Source: JAGQKC01 sp965223675 (GTDB lineage Bacteria > Nitrospirota > Nitrospiria > Nitrospirales > UBA8639). Taken from it: 64,000 nucleotides of DNA. The stretch is from assembly GCA_965223675.1 (NCBI GenBank), contig OZ245013.1:1240001-1304000 (forward strand). The letters run 5' to 3'. Made by a program: the position numbers and the translations under genes. Below the pieces are notes generated by a model. It saw only the letters and a program-made list of their open reading frames with translations. It was not told where the DNA came from and did no database searches. Shown here piece by piece: positions 62,846-64,000 of the stretch (positions are counted from its first letter, which is position 1; each line of letters opens with the position of its first letter).

Positions 62846-64000
62846 CTACGACACGCGGACACTTGATTGATCGCTAACATCGTTACGCGTTTTCTGCATT
62901 CCGGAAATGGTGGCTGAGGCATAGTTCTTTACGGTGACAGATGCATGCGAGAGATATCCAGACCCTGCACTAATTGAGAACACGATCATGCACCATGGAG
63001 ACATAAATGCTTCACTCAAGAGCATCATCTCCAGGCAGGCAAAAACGGCCATTGGCAGGAGAAAGGGGGCATCATACGTTCGCCGCATTCGAGAAGCTAA
63101 CGCCCCTTTCATGGCACGAAGCAGGTAGCGAAAGAAGAGGATAAACGGGACAACTCCAGACGAAAAGCCGATAAACAATGCTGAATTGTGAGGACCCGTT
63201 TCATATTCGTTAATGGGAAGAGTAATCACCGTATTCGAAAAGCCAACGCCGAACACGAATGAGTTCAGAAAACGTTCTAACGCCTCGGTCCAAAGATAGA
63301 GCCTCCCCGTATCCTTGCTACCACGTGATGTATAGTACCCGATGAGAGTATCCAATAATCCGGACATATAAATAATCCATCCCATTCCAAGCAGTACTAG
63401 AATGGGGAGGAAACTCCGTTTGAGAACCTTTTGACATGCCAGTACCGTTGCGATAGCCATACCTAAGAGAGGTCCTCGACTCACCGTAATCGCAACAAGG
63501 TAAGCGCATAGTAACGCAATCGACCACGAAGCCATACGAAAAATAAAATGTTGGGTCTCCAACCCCTTCACTAAAAAATAGACATAACAAAATCCGAACC
63601 ACATTCCAAATGCATTTGGGTTGGACAAGCCTACATTACTACTCACTCCTACACGCACCAATTCCTCCGTAGCCAAATAGGTTTTCAAGTAGGGAAGCGT
63701 ACCGCATCCGATCATAAACGCTACGATGGCAAATCGATGAAGGAACCCTTTTCGAAAAGAGAGTGTTTGAATTACAAGAAGAGAAAGAATCCATGTCACA
63801 GTCCCTCGCATATCAGTCTGCGCTAAGGACTCACCATGGACCAACCCTTGAATGAGTAATATAAAAACTCCGCACCCCAGACCAAAAACTATGGGTCGAT
63901 ACACTCCGGCAGCACGCTGCCCGGCATGCATCAGGCACAAGACCGCAAGCCCTGCAAGTAGACCCGCGCCAACGAATCGAACAGAAATGCCCCATGCATC
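62846..64000 (-). CDS. O-antigen ligase/polymerase-like membrane protein (start beyond window)
   Basis: The frame is open to the window edge with hydrophobic sequence, so the true start lies outside; 384 residues are visible. It has about ten TM helices and one larger periplasmic loop (about 215-265) with SRGSKDTGRLYLWTEALERF and VGFSNTVITLPINEYETGPH then NSALFIGFSSG, the Wzy_C/WaaL pattern of a histidine-containing ligase or polymerase loop. It likely polymerises repeat units or ligates the polymer. It is 21 bases upstream of the glycosyltransferase. Confidence 0.85.
   Translation of the reverse strand, partial: DAWGISVRFVGAGLLAGLAVLCLMHAGQRAAGVYRPIVFGLGCGVFILLIQGLVHGESLAQTDMRGTVTWILSLLVIQTLSFRKGFLHRFAIVAFMIGCGTLPYLKTYLATEELVRVGVSSNVGLSNPNAFGMWFGFCYVYFLVKGLETQHFIFRMASWSIALLCAYLVAITVSRGPLLGMAIATVLACQKVLKRSFLPILVLLGMGWIIYMSGLLDTLIGYYTSRGSKDTGRLYLWTEALERFLNSFVFGVGFSNTVITLPINEYETGPHNSALFIGFSSGVVPFILFFRYLLRAMKGALASRMRRTYDAPFLLPMAVFACLEMMLLSEAFMSPWCMIVFSISAGSGYLSHASVTVKNYASATISGMQKTRNDVSDQSSVRVS

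Noticed and set aside
1..64000. tRNA, rRNA, CRISPR arrays, insertion sequences, prophage genes
   Set aside because: None recognised on either strand: no transposase, integrase or terminase motif, no regular direct-repeat array and no cloverleaf was noticed by eye; a computed scan could still find a tRNA.

Overview
The window is chromosomal DNA of a Gram-negative bacterium. Outer-membrane lipoproteins, a Wza-type exporter, an AsmA-family protein and a LapA-type fragment all point that way. Base composition is moderate. There are no rRNA or tRNA genes, no CRISPR array and no recognisable insertion sequence or phage. The mix of cytochrome bd, a GlgE/TreS-Pep2 pair, several MscS-like genes and a large exopolysaccharide (EPS) locus would fit a Nitrospirota-like organism, but nothing here fixes the taxon.

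Layout. (1) 1-2.1 kb: the 3' end of pyruvate kinase, a receiver-DUF2934 protein, a histidine-kinase remnant and a strong palindrome. (2) 2.1-7.5 kb, minus strand: htrA, sthA, cydA, cydB (periplasmic proteolysis, NADPH/NADH balance, high-affinity quinol oxidase). (3) 7.6-10.1 kb: a lipoprotein, a LapA-type gene broken by an in-frame TGA, and a protein made of thirteen 22-residue repeats. (4) 10.2-22.2 kb, minus strand: one long co-directional array of lipoprotein, AsmA, MscS, MscS-like, soluble MgtE-type sensor, MgtE, CNNM/CorC, RimB-like protease, RimK and AstE-like deacylase. It combines membrane-tension response, Mg homeostasis and glutamate-ligase chemistry. (5) 22.5-27.9 kb: more channel-like membrane proteins, a frameshifted receiver gene, an exported protein behind a palindrome and direct repeat, and an ECF sigma factor coupled to a 60-aa protein and an MscS-like gene. 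(6) 28.4-33.9 kb: GlgE and a TreS-maltokinase fusion, converting trehalose to maltose-1-phosphate and then alpha-glucan.

(7) 34.7-64 kb: an EPS locus, mostly on the minus strand. It holds a degenerate tyrosine-kinase-like ATPase, an ExeA-like ATPase with LysM, a Wzz protein, a Wzz-Wza chimera, Wza, two phosphoglycosyltransferases (one fused to a CapD dehydratase and a response-regulator receiver), a PIG-L deacetylase, methyltransferases, an aminotransferase, FemAB-like and GNAT acyltransferases, a NodB-like deacetylase, three glycosyltransferases, an AsnB amidotransferase and an O-antigen ligase/polymerase cut by the window end. Two secreted parallel beta-helix proteins sit in the middle on the plus strand; one carries a fresh 306-bp tandem duplication. 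The gene set resembles exosortase (XrtA)-type EPS loci, but no exosortase is visible here.

The most unusual items are the glycosyltransferase-dehydratase-receiver fusion, the Wzz-Wza chimera, the 22-residue repeat protein, the nonsense-interrupted LapA gene and the RimBK/MgtE/MscS array. All functions are inferred from motifs read by eye; no database search was run.
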